Numbered from the stretch's first letter, positions 1 to 11,776 are shown. The stretch: 64,000 nt of DNA from Rhodobacter sp. (GCA_020637515.1 JACKKG010000001.1:2944501-3008500); one strand, 5' to 3'. A program made the numbers and translations. The notes: generated by a model from the sequence alone, not told the origin.

Positions 1-1865
1 TGGCGCGGAGTGGTTTCGGTGGCGCCGGGACGGGCCGCCTGCGTGTGGCCCGGGCTGAGGGGCGGACGCCGCACGGCCGCGTCGGCCTCGTCCCGGGCGA
101 TGCGGGCCAGTTCGTCCTCCACGGCCTTGCGGCGTTCGGCCCGGCGCGCCTCGAAATCGGGCAGCGGACCCACAGGCGCGGTCGGATCGGCGGGAAAGGC
201 ATAGGGGTATTGCGCGGGCGGCACATAGGGCAAGGCGCCCAGCGGCAGGCGAAAGCCCACCGGGCTGTCACCGGGGATCAGGAAGATCTTGCCGCGCCGG
301 GGTTTCCACAATTCGGACCGCCAGCGCGCCGGCCGATCGGCGGCCTGCCACCACCGCTGGATGGGCAGCACATAGCCCGACGGTTCGGTCAGGCCCCGGT
401 TGAACACGCGGGCATAGCGCGCGCGGTCCTCGGGGTTCTTCAGGCGCGCATTCTCGGGGGTGACGTTGGGCGGCAGGTTCGCTTCCTTGAGGATCCATTC
501 GGCCGGGTCCTCGAAGGCCGGTTGCGCAAAGCCGGGATCGAGGCCCAGGTTCTTTGCAAAAGCCGACAGGAAGGCCCCCGCCTGTTCCGCGCCGACCGCG
601 GGCGCGCCGGTCTCGCGCGCGACCAGATCGGGGTTCTGCCAGACCGGCACCCCGTCGCGCCGCCAATAGAGCGAGAAGGTCCAGCGCGGCAGGCTTTCGC
701 CGGGATACCATTTGCCCTGCCCGTAATGCAGGAACCCGCCCGGCGCGAAGCGGCTGCGCAGGCGGCGGATCAGATCGTCCGCCAGCCCGCGCTTGGCCGG
801 GCCGACGGCCTCGGTGTTCCATTCCGCGCTTTCAAAGTCGTCCACCGACACGAAGGTCGGCTCGCCGCCCATCGTCAGGCGCACGTCGCCCGCCTCCAGC
901 TCGGTATCGATCCGTCGGCCCAGTGCGTTGAGCCGGTCCCAGGCCTCGTCCGAGAAGGGTCTGGTGATGCGCGGATGTTCCGCGACCCGCTGGACCGTCA
1001 TGTCGAATTCGAAGTCGGTCCTGGGCGTTCCGACGGCGGAAAACCCGCCCGAAATCGGCGCGGCGTTGCGGAAATGCGGGGTCGCGGCCAGCGGGATATG
1101 GCTTTCGCCGGTCAGCAACCCCGAGGTCGGGTCCAACCCGATCCACCCCGCGCCCGGCAAGAAGACCTCGCACCAGGCGTGCAGGTCGGTGAAGTCGCGC
1201 TCGGTCCCCGAGGGGCCGTCGAGCGATTTCACGTCCGGCGTCAACTGGATCAGATAGCCCGAGACAAAGCGCGCCGCGAACCCCAGATGGCGCAGCACCT
1301 GCACCAGCAACCAACTGGAATCGCGGCAACTGCCCGACTGGCTGCGCAGCGTCTCCTCGGGCGTCTGAACGCCGGGCTCCATGCGGATCGTATAGTTGAC
1401 GGTGTTGGCGATGCGGGCGTTCAGCGCAACCAGCAGATCCACCGTGCGCGTGCGGCTGAAATCCAGCGACCCGATCAGTTGCGCCAGCTTCGGCCCCTCG
1501 GGCTCGGGCGTGCGGTAGATCGACAGGTCCTCGCGCAGGTCCTCGGGGTAGTCGAAGGGCCAGAACTCGGCGCTGTCCTCGACGAAAAAGTCGAACGGGT
1601 TGTAGACCGTCATGTCGGCGGTCAGATCGACCTCGATCCGGAATTCGGTCACGGGGTCGGGGAACACGAAGCGCGCCAGCCAGTTGCCATAGGGGTCCTG
1701 CTGGTGGTTCACGAAATGCCCGCCGGGGCTGACCTTGAGCGAATGCGCGATCACCCGGGTGCGGCTGTGCGGGGCCGGGCGCAGCCGGATGATCTGCGGG
1801 CCCAGCGTCACCGGCCGGTCATAGGTGTAATGCGTCAGGTGATGGATCGAGGCGAAGATGGCCAT
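1..1865 (-). CDS. Transglutaminase-like protein with DUF2126-type continuation (3' end outside window)
   Basis: This is the N-terminal 621 residues of a large transglutaminase-superfamily protein that continues past the left edge. It opens with the bacterial transglutaminase N-terminal beta domain (HLTHYTYDRPVTLGPQ near residue 10). A papain-like core follows, with Cys180 in GSCRDSSWLL, His229 in DLHAWCEVF and Asp245 in GLDPTSG, so the catalytic triad is complete. From about residue 300 (LTMGGEPTFVSVDD) it enters the segment typical of DUF2126 proteins, which reach about 1100 residues. Such proteins usually sit near alpha-E and peptidase genes; none are visible here because the gene runs off the edge. 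The natural substrate is unknown for the family. The start ATG is followed directly by the conserved N-domain. Confidence 0.85.
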   Translation of the reverse strand, partial: MAIFASIHHLTHYTYDRPVTLGPQIIRLRPAPHSRTRVIAHSLKVSPGGHFVNHQQDPYGNWLARFVFPDPVTEFRIEVDLTADMTVYNPFDFFVEDSAEFWPFDYPEDLREDLSIYRTPEPEGPKLAQLIGSLDFSRTRTVDLLVALNARIANTVNYTIRMEPGVQTPEETLRSQSGSCRDSSWLLVQVLRHLGFAARFVSGYLIQLTPDVKSLDGPSGTERDFTDLHAWCEVFLPGAGWIGLDPTSGLLTGESHIPLAATPHFRNAAPISGGFSAVGTPRTDFEFDMTVQRVAEHPRITRPFSDEAWDRLNALGRRIDTELEAGDVRLTMGGEPTFVSVDDFESAEWNTEAVGPAKRGLADDLIRRLRSRFAPGGFLHYGQGKWYPGESLPRWTFSLYWRRDGVPVWQNPDLVARETGAPAVGAEQAGAFLSAFAKNLGLDPGFAQPAFEDPAEWILKEANLPPNVTPENARLKNPEDRARYARVFNRGLTEPSGYVLPIQRWWQAADRPARWRSELWKPRRGKIFLIPGDSPVGFRLPLGALPYVPPAQYPYAFPADPTAPVGPLPDFEARRAERRKAVEDELARIARDEADAAVRRPPLSPGHTQAARPGATETTPR

Positions 1866-2054
1866 GCGCGGTCCCCGTGGGTGTGTCGCCACCATGTTAG
1901 GGGCCTGCGCGCCAACCGCCAGCCCCAAGCGCCGTTTCGGGGGGCCGGACCGCCCGATCGGCGGGCAACGGCCCGAAAAAGTGGCACAGGCTGTGCGCAA
2001 GGCGCCGCCGCCGGGGGTCCGGCGGCGGCGCGGGTCAGGTTGCGGGGCCCGCCC
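1866..2054. other. Intergenic region between the transglutaminase start and cysNC stop
   Basis: These 189 bases hold the promoter region of the leftward transglutaminase gene and the 3' trailer of cysNC. A short GC-rich inverted segment near 2005-2045 (gccgccgccggg against gtccggcggcgg) could act as a terminator for cysNC. I see no credible small gene. Confidence 0.4.
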
Positions 2055-3956
2055 TCAGGGGATCAGGCGGGCGATGATCTGGTCCGCGGCCTCGTCGGGG
2101 GTCATCGCCGTTGTGTCGATGCGGATCTCGGCGTTGTCGGGCGCTTCATAGGGGCTGTCGATCCCGGTGAAGTTCTTCAACTGCCCCGCGCGCGCCTTGG
2201 CATAGAGCCCCTTGACGTCGCGCTGTTCGGCCACCGCAAGCGGCGTATCCACAAAAACCTCGAGGAATTCGCCGGGCTGCATCATCCCGCGCACCATGTC
2301 GCGTTCGGACCGGAACGGCGAGATGAAGGCCGTGACCACGATCAGCCCCGCGTCGGTCATCAGCTTGGCCACCTCGCCCACCCGGCGCACGTTCTCGACG
2401 CGGTCGGCTTCGGTAAAGCCGAGGTCCTTGTTCAGACCGTGCCGCACGTTGTCGCCGTCCAGCAGGAAGGTGTGCCGGTTCATCCGCGCCAGCTTGCGCT
2501 CCAGGGCATTGGCGATGGTCGATTTGCCCGACCCCGACAGGCCGGTCAGCCAGACCACGGCGGGTTTCTGGTGCTTCATCGCCGCGTGGTGGTCGCGGCC
2601 GATGTCGGTGGCCTGCCAATGGATGTTCTGCGCCCGCCTGAGCGAGAAGTGGATGATCCCCGCCGCAACCGTCCGGTTGGTCAGCTTGTCGATCAGGATG
2701 AACCCGCCCAGATCGCGGCTTTCGGCATAGGGCGCAAAGGGGATCTCGCGGTCGGTGGTCAAGGTCGCCACGCCGATCGCGTTCAGGTCCAGCGTCTTGG
2801 CCGCCAGGTGCTCCTGGGTGTTGACGTTCACCTCGTATTTCGGATGCCCGACCTTGGCCGAAACCGTCTGCGCGCCGATCTTCATCCAGTAGGCGCGGCC
2901 CGGCACCATCTCGTGCTCGTCCATCCAGATGATCGCGGCCTCGAACTGGTCGGACACTTCGAGCGGAGCCTTGGACGCCGTGAGGACCTGCCCGCGCGAG
3001 CAGTCGATCTCGTCCGTCAGGGTCAGCGTGACGGATTCGCCCGCCACCGCGATCTCCTTGTCGCCGTCGAAGCTGACGATCCGCGCCACGCTGGATGTCT
3101 TGCCCGAGGGCAGAACGCGCACCGCGTCGCCCGGCCGCACCACGCCCGAGGCAATGGTGCCGGCAAAGCCCCGGAAATCGAGGTTCGGACGGTTCACCCA
3201 TTGCACCGGCAGGCGAAAAGGCTTGTCCTGGTCGGCGGTCGCATCGACCTCGACCGCCTCAAGGCAGGGCAGCAGCGCCGGGCCGCCATACCAGGGCGTG
3301 TTCAGGCTGAGGCCGGTGATATTGTCGCCCTTGAAGCCCGAAATCGGGATCGCGGTAAAATCGGCGATGCCGATCTGATCGGCGAATGCGCGGTAGTCGC
3401 TGACGATCCGCTCGAATGTCGCCTGGTCATAGTTGACCAGATCCATCTTGTTCACGGCCAGCACCACATGGCGAATACCCAAGAGGTTCACCAGATAGGA
3501 ATGCCGCCGGGTCTGCGTCAGCACGCCCTTGCGCGCGTCGATCAGGATCACCGCCAGATCGGCGGTCGAGGCGCCGGTCACCATGTTGCGGGTGTATTGT
3601 TCGTGCCCGGGCGTGTCCGCGACGATGAATTTGCGCTTTTCGGTCGCAAAGAACCGATAGGCCACGTCGATCGTGATGCCCTGCTCCCGCTCGGCCGCCA
3701 GACCGTCCACCAGAAGGGCAAAGTCGATCTCCTGCCCCTGGGTGCCGACGCGCCGGCTGTCCGCTTCCAGCGCGGCCAGCTGGTCCTCGAAGATCATCTT
3801 GCTGTCGTAGAGCAGCCGGCCGATCAGCGTGGACTTGCCGTCATCCACCGACCCGCAGGTGATGAAGCGCAGCATGGTCTTGTGCTGGTGGGTTTCCAGA
3901 TACTGCTCGATGTTCTCGGCGATCAGGGCGTCGGTCTTGTAAACGGGATCGGTCAT
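2055..3956 (-). CDS. cysNC: Bifunctional sulfate adenylyltransferase subunit 1 / adenylylsulfate kinase
   Basis: The 633-aa fusion catalyses the GTP-driven part of ATP sulfurylase and then phosphorylates APS to PAPS. The N-terminal EF-Tu-like GTPase has P-loop [13 protein letters not shown], switch motif [12 protein letters not shown] and NKMD. A beta-barrel region follows, then a C-terminal APS kinase with P-loop [12 protein letters not shown]. The chosen start MTDPVYKT makes a TGATG junction (1-nt overlap) with the upstream cysD stop, so the two genes are translationally coupled. A longer open frame extends upstream inside cysD but has no family similarity. It acts in the cytoplasm in sulfate assimilation. 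CysD-CysNC is the usual arrangement in many proteobacteria. Confidence 0.95.
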   Translation of the reverse strand: MTDPVYKTDALIAENIEQYLETHQHKTMLRFITCGSVDDGKSTLIGRLLYDSKMIFEDQLAALEADSRRVGTQGQEIDFALLVDGLAAEREQGITIDVAYRFFATEKRKFIVADTPGHEQYTRNMVTGASTADLAVILIDARKGVLTQTRRHSYLVNLLGIRHVVLAVNKMDLVNYDQATFERIVSDYRAFADQIGIADFTAIPISGFKGDNITGLSLNTPWYGGPALLPCLEAVEVDATADQDKPFRLPVQWVNRPNLDFRGFAGTIASGVVRPGDAVRVLPSGKTSSVARIVSFDGDKEIAVAGESVTLTLTDEIDCSRGQVLTASKAPLEVSDQFEAAIIWMDEHEMVPGRAYWMKIGAQTVSAKVGHPKYEVNVNTQEHLAAKTLDLNAIGVATLTTDREIPFAPYAESRDLGGFILIDKLTNRTVAAGIIHFSLRRAQNIHWQATDIGRDHHAAMKHQKPAVVWLTGLSGSGKSTIANALERKLARMNRHTFLLDGDNVRHGLNKDLGFTEADRVENVRRVGEVAKLMTDAGLIVVTAFISPFRSERDMVRGMMQPGEFLEVFVDTPLAVAEQRDVKGLYAKARAGQLKNFTGIDSPYEAPDNAEIRIDTTAMTPDEAADQIIARLIP

Positions 3957-4861
3957 CAGAAATAGCCCTCCTGCTTCTTCTTCTCCATCGAGGCGGCCTG
4001 ATCGTGGTCGATGGCGCGGCCCTGACGTTCGCTGGTGGTGGTCAGCAACATTTCCTGGATCACCTCGGGCAGCGTCCGGGCGGTGCTTTCCACGGCGCCG
4101 GTCAGCGGGTAGCAACCCAGCGTGCGGAACCGGATCGAGCGCATCTGAGGCGTCTCACCGGGTTTCAGCGGAAACCGGTCGTCATCGACCATCAGGATCA
4201 GACCGTCGCGTTTCACCGTGGGACGCGGGGCCGAGAAATAGAGCGGCACGATCTCGATGCCCTCGAGATGGATGTATTGCCAGATGTCCAGCTCGGTCCA
4301 GTTCGAGATGGGGAACACCCGCATCGACTCGCCCTTGGTCTTGCGCGCATTGTAGAGGTGCCACAACTCGGGGCGCTGGTTCTTGGGGTCCCAGCGGTGA
4401 TTGGCCGAGCGGAAGGAAAACACGCGCTCTTTCGCGCGGCTCTTTTCCTCGTCGCGGCGCGCGCCGCCAAAGGCCGCGTCGAAGCCGTAGAGGTCCAGCG
4501 CCTGTTTCAGCCCCTCGGTCTTCCACATGTCGGTGTGCAAGCTGCCGTGGTCGAACGGATTGATGCCGCGCTCCATGGCCTCGGGGTTGTGATAGACCAG
4601 CAGCTCCATCCCGGCCTCGCGCGCGGCCTTGTCGCGCAGTTCGTACATCGCGCGGAATTTCCACGTCGTGTCCACATGCAGCAGCGGGAACGGCGGCGGC
4701 GCGGGGTAGAACGCCTTTTTCGCCAGGTGCAGCATCACCGCACTGTCCTTGCCCACCGAATACAGCATCACCGGCTTTTCGGCCTCGGCGACGACTTCGC
4801 GCAGGATATGGATGCTCTCGGCCTCGAGCCGCTGCAAATGGGTGAGGGTCCTGACCGACAT
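3956..4861 (-). CDS. cysD: Sulfate adenylyltransferase subunit 2
   Basis: This 301-aa PP-loop ATP pyrophosphatase-family subunit forms adenosine 5'-phosphosulfate from sulfate and ATP, working with CysN. It starts [17 protein letters not shown] and has the PP-loop [12 protein letters not shown] near residue 36. The downstream [21 protein letters not shown] segment and the ELDIWQYI motif are also typical of CysD. It is the first gene of a two-gene operon, and its stop overlaps the cysNC start by one base. A LuxR-type regulator is divergently transcribed 107 bp away, and the shared upstream region contains an inverted repeat (4919-4938). Length matches the family norm of about 300. Confidence 0.95.
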   Translation of the reverse strand: MSVRTLTHLQRLEAESIHILREVVAEAEKPVMLYSVGKDSAVMLHLAKKAFYPAPPPFPLLHVDTTWKFRAMYELRDKAAREAGMELLVYHNPEAMERGINPFDHGSLHTDMWKTEGLKQALDLYGFDAAFGGARRDEEKSRAKERVFSFRSANHRWDPKNQRPELWHLYNARKTKGESMRVFPISNWTELDIWQYIHLEGIEIVPLYFSAPRPTVKRDGLILMVDDDRFPLKPGETPQMRSIRFRTLGCYPLTGAVESTARTLPEVIQEMLLTTTSERQGRAIDHDQAASMEKKKQEGYF

Positions 4862-4918
4862 GCCCGTGTCCTTTGAATTGCTTCTTGACGGGCAGATAGC
4901 GCGGCGCTTATGCGAAGG

Positions 4919-4938
4919 AACCTCCCATTTGGGGGGTT
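4919..4938. promoter_or_regulatory. Inverted repeat in the cysD/LuxR divergent region
   Basis: AACCTCCC and GGGGGGTT form 8-bp arms (one G-T pairing) around a 4-base ATTT loop, 58 bp upstream of cysD and about 30 bp upstream of the divergent LuxR-type gene. Its place midway between two divergent starts suggests an operator. The regulator is unknown; the adjacent LuxR protein is the obvious candidate. Confidence 0.35.
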
Positions 4939-4968
4939 ATTACTTCACAACCGCCTGAGATCCCGCCC

Positions 4969-5973
4969 GTGACCAGCCCCAGCGAAGAAACGCGGGTGAT
5001 CCGCCAGATCTACGCGGCCGCTGCCCGGCCCGCCGCCGACTGGCAGACCGCGTTGACCACGCTGGGCGCCGTGCTGCGCGCCGAGGGCACCTGCCTGCTG
5101 ATCGAAAGCGCCGGCGCCGCGCATCGCTTCGCCACCGGAACGCCACCCGCCCTGCCCGCGCCCGAGGTCCTGCGCGCATTGCGCGACGACCGTCTCTATG
5201 CGCACGGCGACCTGGGCCAACCCGGCCCGCCGCTGCGCCTGATCGCCGTGTCGGCCCATGCCGACGCGCGGGCCTGGCTGGGGGTGGGCCACGCGCAGAC
5301 CGACTTTCGCGCCGCCGATGGCGCCCTGCTGGGACGCCTGGCGCCGCATCTGGCGCAGGCGGTGGACCTGTGGCTGGACCGTCAGGCCGACGAGGCCCAG
5401 GCCCGCCAGACCACCGACCTGAGCCGCGCGCTGGGGGCCGGCTGGCTGTGGCTCGATCCCGCCCTCAGGGTGATCGAGGCCGACGCGACCGCGCGCGCCC
5501 TGCTGTCCGACACGCCGGCCCTGCGACTGGCGGCGGGTGGGCGGCTGGACGCGGGCGACGGGCTGGTCGCACGCGACCTGCGCCGGGCGATGGATCAGGC
5601 GCTGGCCGGGCGCGCCCAGCGGCTGACGCTGGCGCAGCCCCCGGCGCCGCTACATCTGGCCCTGTTGCCGGGGCTGTCCGCCCCCGCGCCGGGCCTGCGC
5701 CCGGTGGTGCGCGGGGTGCTGCGGCGCGCACCCCGGGCCGGCGCGCTGGACCCCGACGCGCTGGCGGGCGCTCTGGGGCTCAAGCGCAGCGAGGCCCGCC
5801 TGGCGGCGCTGATCTGCGACGGCGCGACCCTGGCCGAGGCCGCGCAGACCCTGGGCTGGACGCTGGAAACCGCGCGCAGTTGCTCGAAACGGATCTTCGC
5901 GCTGACCGGCACGCACGGACAGCCCGATCTGGTGCGCCTTGTGCAGACCGGCACCGTCTGGTTCACCCCCTAG
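4969..5973 (+). CDS. LuxR-type helix-turn-helix regulator
   Basis: This 334-aa protein starts at GTG (4969). Residues 1-135 look like a GAF-like sensory region and about 150-250 like a degenerate PAS-like region (AGWLWLDPALRVIEAD). A LuxR-type HTH occupies about 270-330 (LKRSEARLAALICDGATLAE and the helix that follows, ending QPDLVRLV). There is no receiver domain and no acyl-homoserine-lactone domain that I can recognise. It is divergent from cysD and convergent with the CobW gene, overlapping it by 4 bp at the 3' ends. Its HTH resembles the central HTH of the regulator at 49195-50976. Ligand and targets are unknown. Confidence 0.75.
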   Translation: MTSPSEETRVIRQIYAAAARPAADWQTALTTLGAVLRAEGTCLLIESAGAAHRFATGTPPALPAPEVLRALRDDRLYAHGDLGQPGPPLRLIAVSAHADARAWLGVGHAQTDFRAADGALLGRLAPHLAQAVDLWLDRQADEAQARQTTDLSRALGAGWLWLDPALRVIEADATARALLSDTPALRLAAGGRLDAGDGLVARDLRRAMDQALAGRAQRLTLAQPPAPLHLALLPGLSAPAPGLRPVVRGVLRRAPRAGALDPDALAGALGLKRSEARLAALICDGATLAEAAQTLGWTLETARSCSKRIFALTGTHGQPDLVRLVQTGTVWFTP

Positions 5974-6872
5974 CGTCCCGAAACACCGAACAGCGCGGCC
6001 AGCCCGCCGGCATCCAACCCGCCGGCCCGACCGATCACCACCACGCCGGGACGCGCGCCCTTGGGCGGCGGGGACAGCCGCACCCGCGCGCCGACGCCCT
6101 GCACCAGCCGCAGCGCGCCCGTGTCATCGACAAAGACCCCCTTGGCCCTGAGCACGCCCAGCGCCGGATCGGCCAGGCCCCGCGCCAGCGCACGCGCGTC
6201 GAGCGGGCGCGCCGGGCGAAACAGCAGGCTGTCGTGGCCGGGCGTCTCGGGCGCGGCCGCGTCCTCGCCCAGACGCGGGCGCGGCCCGAGGATCAGCGCG
6301 GGCGGAACCCGGCCCTCGACGGCCTCGACCACCGCCGCCGCCGGGTGCAGGGCCGCGACCAGCGCGCGCGCGCGGTCCAGACCGGCCGCCCCCGCCAGAT
6401 CGGGCTTTGTCAGCACGATCAGGTCGGCCTGCTCGATCTGGCGACGAATCGTATCGCCCAGATAGGGGTCCTCGGCGCGCGCGGGCGCGGTTTCGGCATC
6501 GACCAGCACCACCACCGCCGCCAGCGCGACATCGCGCATCAACGACAGCGCGCCCGCCAGCGCCCCGGGCAGCGCCACACCCGAGGTTTCGATCAGCAAC
6601 TGGTCGGGCCGGGGATCACGGGCGCAGAGGGCGCGCAGGGTCTCGCCCAGATCGTCACCGACCGTGCAGCAAACGCAACCACCCGCCAGGGTCATGAGGT
6701 CCTCGTCGCGGGCCTCGATCAGGTCGGCGTCGATGGGCAGGTCCCCGAAATCGTTGACCAGAACCGCCAGACGCTGGCCTTCGGCGTGGCGCAGCAGATG
6801 GTTGACCAGCGTCGTCTTGCCCGCGCCCAGATACCCCCCCAGCAGCGTGACGGGCAGCGGGCTTTCGCTCAT
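5970..6872 (-). CDS. CobW/COG0523-family GTP-binding metallochaperone
   Basis: This 300-aa G3E GTPase has Walker A GGYLGAGKT at 12-20. It also carries the metal-binding CxCC motif of COG0523 proteins (GGCVCC, Cys66/Cys68/Cys69). The guanine-specificity motif appears as LTKPDL. It has no histidine-rich loop, and the C-terminal domain is short (family usually 310-400 aa). Its start overlaps the stop of the upstream amidohydrolase gene by 4 bases (ATGA), so the two are co-translated. Family members insert or traffic Zn, Co or Fe. The tight coupling suggests this one may metallate its amidohydrolase neighbour (inference). Confidence 0.85.
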   Translation of the reverse strand: MSESPLPVTLLGGYLGAGKTTLVNHLLRHAEGQRLAVLVNDFGDLPIDADLIEARDEDLMTLAGGCVCCTVGDDLGETLRALCARDPRPDQLLIETSGVALPGALAGALSLMRDVALAAVVVLVDAETAPARAEDPYLGDTIRRQIEQADLIVLTKPDLAGAAGLDRARALVAALHPAAAVVEAVEGRVPPALILGPRPRLGEDAAAPETPGHDSLLFRPARPLDARALARGLADPALGVLRAKGVFVDDTGALRLVQGVGARVRLSPPPKGARPGVVVIGRAGGLDAGGLAALFGVSGR

Positions 6873-8512
6873 ACCGTGCCCGCCTGGAACGCCACGCCGC
6901 CCAGCACCGTGCCCCAGACCCGCACGTCCTTCAGCGCCTCGGGGGCGACGGCGGTCGGGTCCTCTTCGAGCACCGCGAAATCGGCCCGTTTGCCGGTCTC
7001 GATCGAGCCCAGCTCACCGTCCAGATGCAGCGTGTGCGCCGCGCCCAGAGTGATCGCGCGCAAGGCCTCGTGCACGGTGATGCACTCCTCGGGCCCCAGC
7101 ACGCGCCCCTCGGACGAGATCCGGTTGACCGCGCACCAGGCGGTGAACAGCGGTCCCAGCGGCGTCACCGGCGCGTCGCAGTGAATCGCCAGCGGGGCGC
7201 CCGCGTCCAGCGCGGTGCGGCAGGCGTTCATGCGGCGCGCCCGCTCGGGTCCGACGGTCTGCGCATAGTGCTGCTCGCCCCAATAATAGATGTGGTTCGC
7301 GAACAGGTTCACGCACATCCCCAGACGGGCCGCCTGCCTGAGCTGGGCGGCATCCGCCAACTGGCAGTGCTGCAAGGTGAACCTGTGGTCCGGGCTCGGA
7401 TGCTTTTGCAATGCGGCCTCAAGCGTTTCGAGCACAAGCTGCGTCGCCTGGTCGCCATTGGTGTGCAGATGCACCGGCACGCGTGCCGCCAAGGCGCGTT
7501 CCAGGATCTCGGTCAGATGTTCCGGCGCGATATACCACAGCCCGTTCGGCGCCCCGTTGAAATACCCCGGCCAGCGCAGGCGCGCGGTGAACCCCTGGAT
7601 CGAGCCGTCCACATGGATCTTGATCCCGCCCAGCCTGAGCTTGTCGTGCGACAGCCCGGCGAGGCGCTGGACCTCGGCGATCAAGGCCTCGGGCTTCATG
7701 CCCAGGAAGGTGCGGAAGGGCACCAGCCGCACCGGCCAGTCCGGCTGTTGCGTGACGGCAACCATCGAGACCACGCCGGGTTCGGGCAATTGCGCCGCCA
7801 GGTCGGTGATCGTCGTCGTGCCGGTGCGCACGCACAGACGGGAAAAGGCGCGCAGGTCGGATTCGGCGTTGGTGGCGATGGCCTCGGCCATGCCGACGTG
7901 GCGGGCGATGGCAAGCCGCGCCTCGGGCCCCAGCAGGATGCCGGTGGGCAGCCCGTCCTCGCCCAGCGGATAGCTTTGATGATTGATCCCCTCGCGCAGC
8001 AACCCCGCCATCTCGAGCGCGACCGAGTTGGCCACCAGGATGTGACCCGAGGCGTGCAATACCGCCACCGGCCGCGTGGTCGAAACGCGGTCCAGTTCGT
8101 GGCGCGAGAACACGGCCCCCGGCATGTAGAGCGGGTCGAACTGCCACCCCGCAAGCGGCGCGGCGGGGTCGGACAGCGCCGCTTCGGCCGCGCGCAGACG
8201 GTCCAGCACCGCATCGACGGATTTCAGCCCCGACCAGACCTTGCCATCGGGATCCATCCGGTCGAACCAGCCGCAATAGACGCGGTTCCAGGCCGACCCT
8301 TCCATCGTGTGGGCGTGCCCCTCGACGAAACCGGGCATCAGCACCTTGTCCGCGAAGCGTTCGTCCAGCGCATAGGCACCCCACCCGGCCAGATCCTCGA
8401 GCGAGCCCGCCCCCAGGATGCGCCCCTCGCGCACGGCGACATGCGTCGCCTCAGGGCGATTCGGGATCATCGTCAGGATCTTGCGGGCCTTGAAGATGGT
8501 GATGTCGGACAT
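6869..8512 (-). CDS. YtcJ-like metal-dependent amidohydrolase
   Basis: This 547-aa amidohydrolase-superfamily protein belongs to the YtcJ/AepA-like group. Metal-binding HxH is in GFVEGHAHT (His66/His68). Further ligands lie in IKIHVDGSIQGF, HLHTNGDQAT and LQHCQLAD, with a late IHCDAPV motif. The C-terminal GELGSIETGKRADFAVLEED strand is typical of the family. It is probably a cytoplasmic hydrolase of a cyclic or linear amide; the substrate cannot be read from sequence. It is the first gene of a two-gene unit with the CobW GTPase. Confidence 0.85.
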   Translation of the reverse strand: MSDITIFKARKILTMIPNRPEATHVAVREGRILGAGSLEDLAGWGAYALDERFADKVLMPGFVEGHAHTMEGSAWNRVYCGWFDRMDPDGKVWSGLKSVDAVLDRLRAAEAALSDPAAPLAGWQFDPLYMPGAVFSRHELDRVSTTRPVAVLHASGHILVANSVALEMAGLLREGINHQSYPLGEDGLPTGILLGPEARLAIARHVGMAEAIATNAESDLRAFSRLCVRTGTTTITDLAAQLPEPGVVSMVAVTQQPDWPVRLVPFRTFLGMKPEALIAEVQRLAGLSHDKLRLGGIKIHVDGSIQGFTARLRWPGYFNGAPNGLWYIAPEHLTEILERALAARVPVHLHTNGDQATQLVLETLEAALQKHPSPDHRFTLQHCQLADAAQLRQAARLGMCVNLFANHIYYWGEQHYAQTVGPERARRMNACRTALDAGAPLAIHCDAPVTPLGPLFTAWCAVNRISSEGRVLGPEECITVHEALRAITLGAAHTLHLDGELGSIETGKRADFAVLEEDPTAVAPEALKDVRVWGTVLGGVAFQAGTV

Positions 8513-8593
8513 GGCGGGCGCACCTTTGCGGCATGGAGGGGTGCCCCAGCCTACGCCCTCACCCGCGACAAGGATGCGACCAGAAACCCGCGA

Positions 8594-8905
8594 TCAATGA
8601 GTCCAGACCTGGCGCCGGTTGGTGGCGAAATTCTCGCCGTATCCCTGCGGCCGGATGTTCGCCGCGCGCTCTTTCGGTTGCTGCACGACGTAATCGATCC
8701 GGTTCGCCTTGGCGTAGGCCTCGGCCTCGGCCTGGGTGGCAAAGCGCAGGCGCACCTGGGATTGCGTGTCGCCCGATCCCGTCCAGCCCATCAGCGGGTC
8801 GGTGGCGCGCGCCTCGGCCGGGGCGTAATCCAGCACCCATTGCCGGGTGCGGGCCATGCCCGATTGCATCGCGTTGCGGGCGGGGCGATAGATGCGGGCA
8901 CGCAT
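8594..8905 (-). CDS. NDUFS4-like accessory subunit of respiratory complex I
   Basis: This 103-aa protein matches the ETC complex I subunit conserved region found in alphaproteobacteria and mitochondria. It has [16 protein letters not shown] at the N-terminus, [20 protein letters not shown] in the middle and a basic C-terminus. It is predicted to bind the peripheral arm of NADH:quinone oxidoreductase on the cytoplasmic face. The start (ATG at 8905) gives the normal family length. A much longer open frame upstream, antisense to uvrB, is a shadow. The gene stands alone, divergent from uvrB, as expected for an accessory subunit encoded outside the nuo operon. Confidence 0.9.
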   Translation of the reverse strand: MRARIYRPARNAMQSGMARTRQWVLDYAPAEARATDPLMGWTGSGDTQSQVRLRFATQAEAEAYAKANRIDYVVQQPKERAANIRPQGYGENFATNRRQVWTH

Positions 8906-8988
8906 GGCCGGTCTCCCTTGTTCTGCGGCTGCTTTATCGGGGATTCGCGCCCCCGAGGCAAGAGGGATAGCCCACACCGACGCGCCCC

Positions 8989-9017
8989 TTGAACCGGAAC
9001 AAAATAAGCACAATTCT
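8989..9017 (+). promoter_or_regulatory. Candidate uvrB promoter with LexA-like half-site pair
   Basis: TTGAAC (8989-8994) and AATTCT (9012-9017) are separated by 17 bases. Within the spacer, GAAC-N7-GCAC (8997-9011) differs by one base from the alphaproteobacterial LexA consensus GAAC-N7-GAAC. The uvrB ATG lies 30 bp downstream. Regulation by LexA is an inference. Confidence 0.35.
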
Positions 9018-9046
9018 AGGCAACGCGCCGCAAGCCGAGGTCCCCG

Positions 9047-11245
<2,199 letters not shown>

Positions 11246-11302
11246 GCCCGGGTCGGAACCGCACGGGGGGCAAGACCGCAAGGGGGCAAACGGGCGCGGG
11301 GC

Positions 11303-11776
11303 CTAATCGAACAGGATGATATCCTCGCCCGGGGGCTGGATCGGCACGCAAAGGCGGGGCAAGGGCTGGTCCGGCGTGGCCTGGTGCAGCCGCGGATGGG
11401 GCGGCGCGGCCCTGGGCGACAGCGCGGGGCGGATCGGCATCCCGTCCTGGCGGGTGGCGTTGCCGGCCAAACGCTGGCGGCGGGTGGCCAGCGGGTCGTC
11501 GGCGCCGGCCCCATCGGGGCCCGTATCCGTGCCCAGCGAGTGCGCCTTGACGATCCGAAGATGTCGGGTCTGCCACAGCCGCGGATCGCTTTGCACCCAA
11601 CCCGGAAGCCGGTCCTGCAACAGGACCCGCCGGCTGTGGCGCGCGACGACAACCTCGGCCCCTGAGGATCGCAAGGGCACCTCACCGGCAAGGAAGGCCG
11701 CGCGCAACTCGGCCGCGCGGGCCTCGAGCCGCCGGATATCGGCCCGCAACGCCAGGAATTCATCGACCGGGTGCAT
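11303..11776 (-). CDS. Hypothetical protein
   Basis: I do not recognise this 157-aa protein. It begins MHPVDEFLALRADIRRLEAR, and the first 35 residues look like a short amphipathic or coiled-coil helix. The middle (VVVARHSRRVLLQDRLP) and a Pro/Arg-rich second half have no motif I know. No signal peptide or membrane segment is visible. It is convergent with uvrB (57-bp gap) and divergent from the DUF218 gene. Codon use matches its neighbours. The alternative frame on the other strand (11316-11798) looks less protein-like. Confidence 0.6.
   Translation of the reverse strand: MHPVDEFLALRADIRRLEARAAELRAAFLAGEVPLRSSGAEVVVARHSRRVLLQDRLPGWVQSDPRLWQTRHLRIVKAHSLGTDTGPDGAGADDPLATRRQRLAGNATRQDGMPIRPALSPRAAPPHPRLHQATPDQPLPRLCVPIQPPGEDIILFD

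Noticed and set aside
45..3965. 1306-aa plus-strand open frame opposite the transglutaminase and cysNC genes
   Set aside because: It is antisense to two clear genes with intact motifs, and its protein is a His/Gln/Gly/Arg-rich composition typical of a GC-driven shadow frame.
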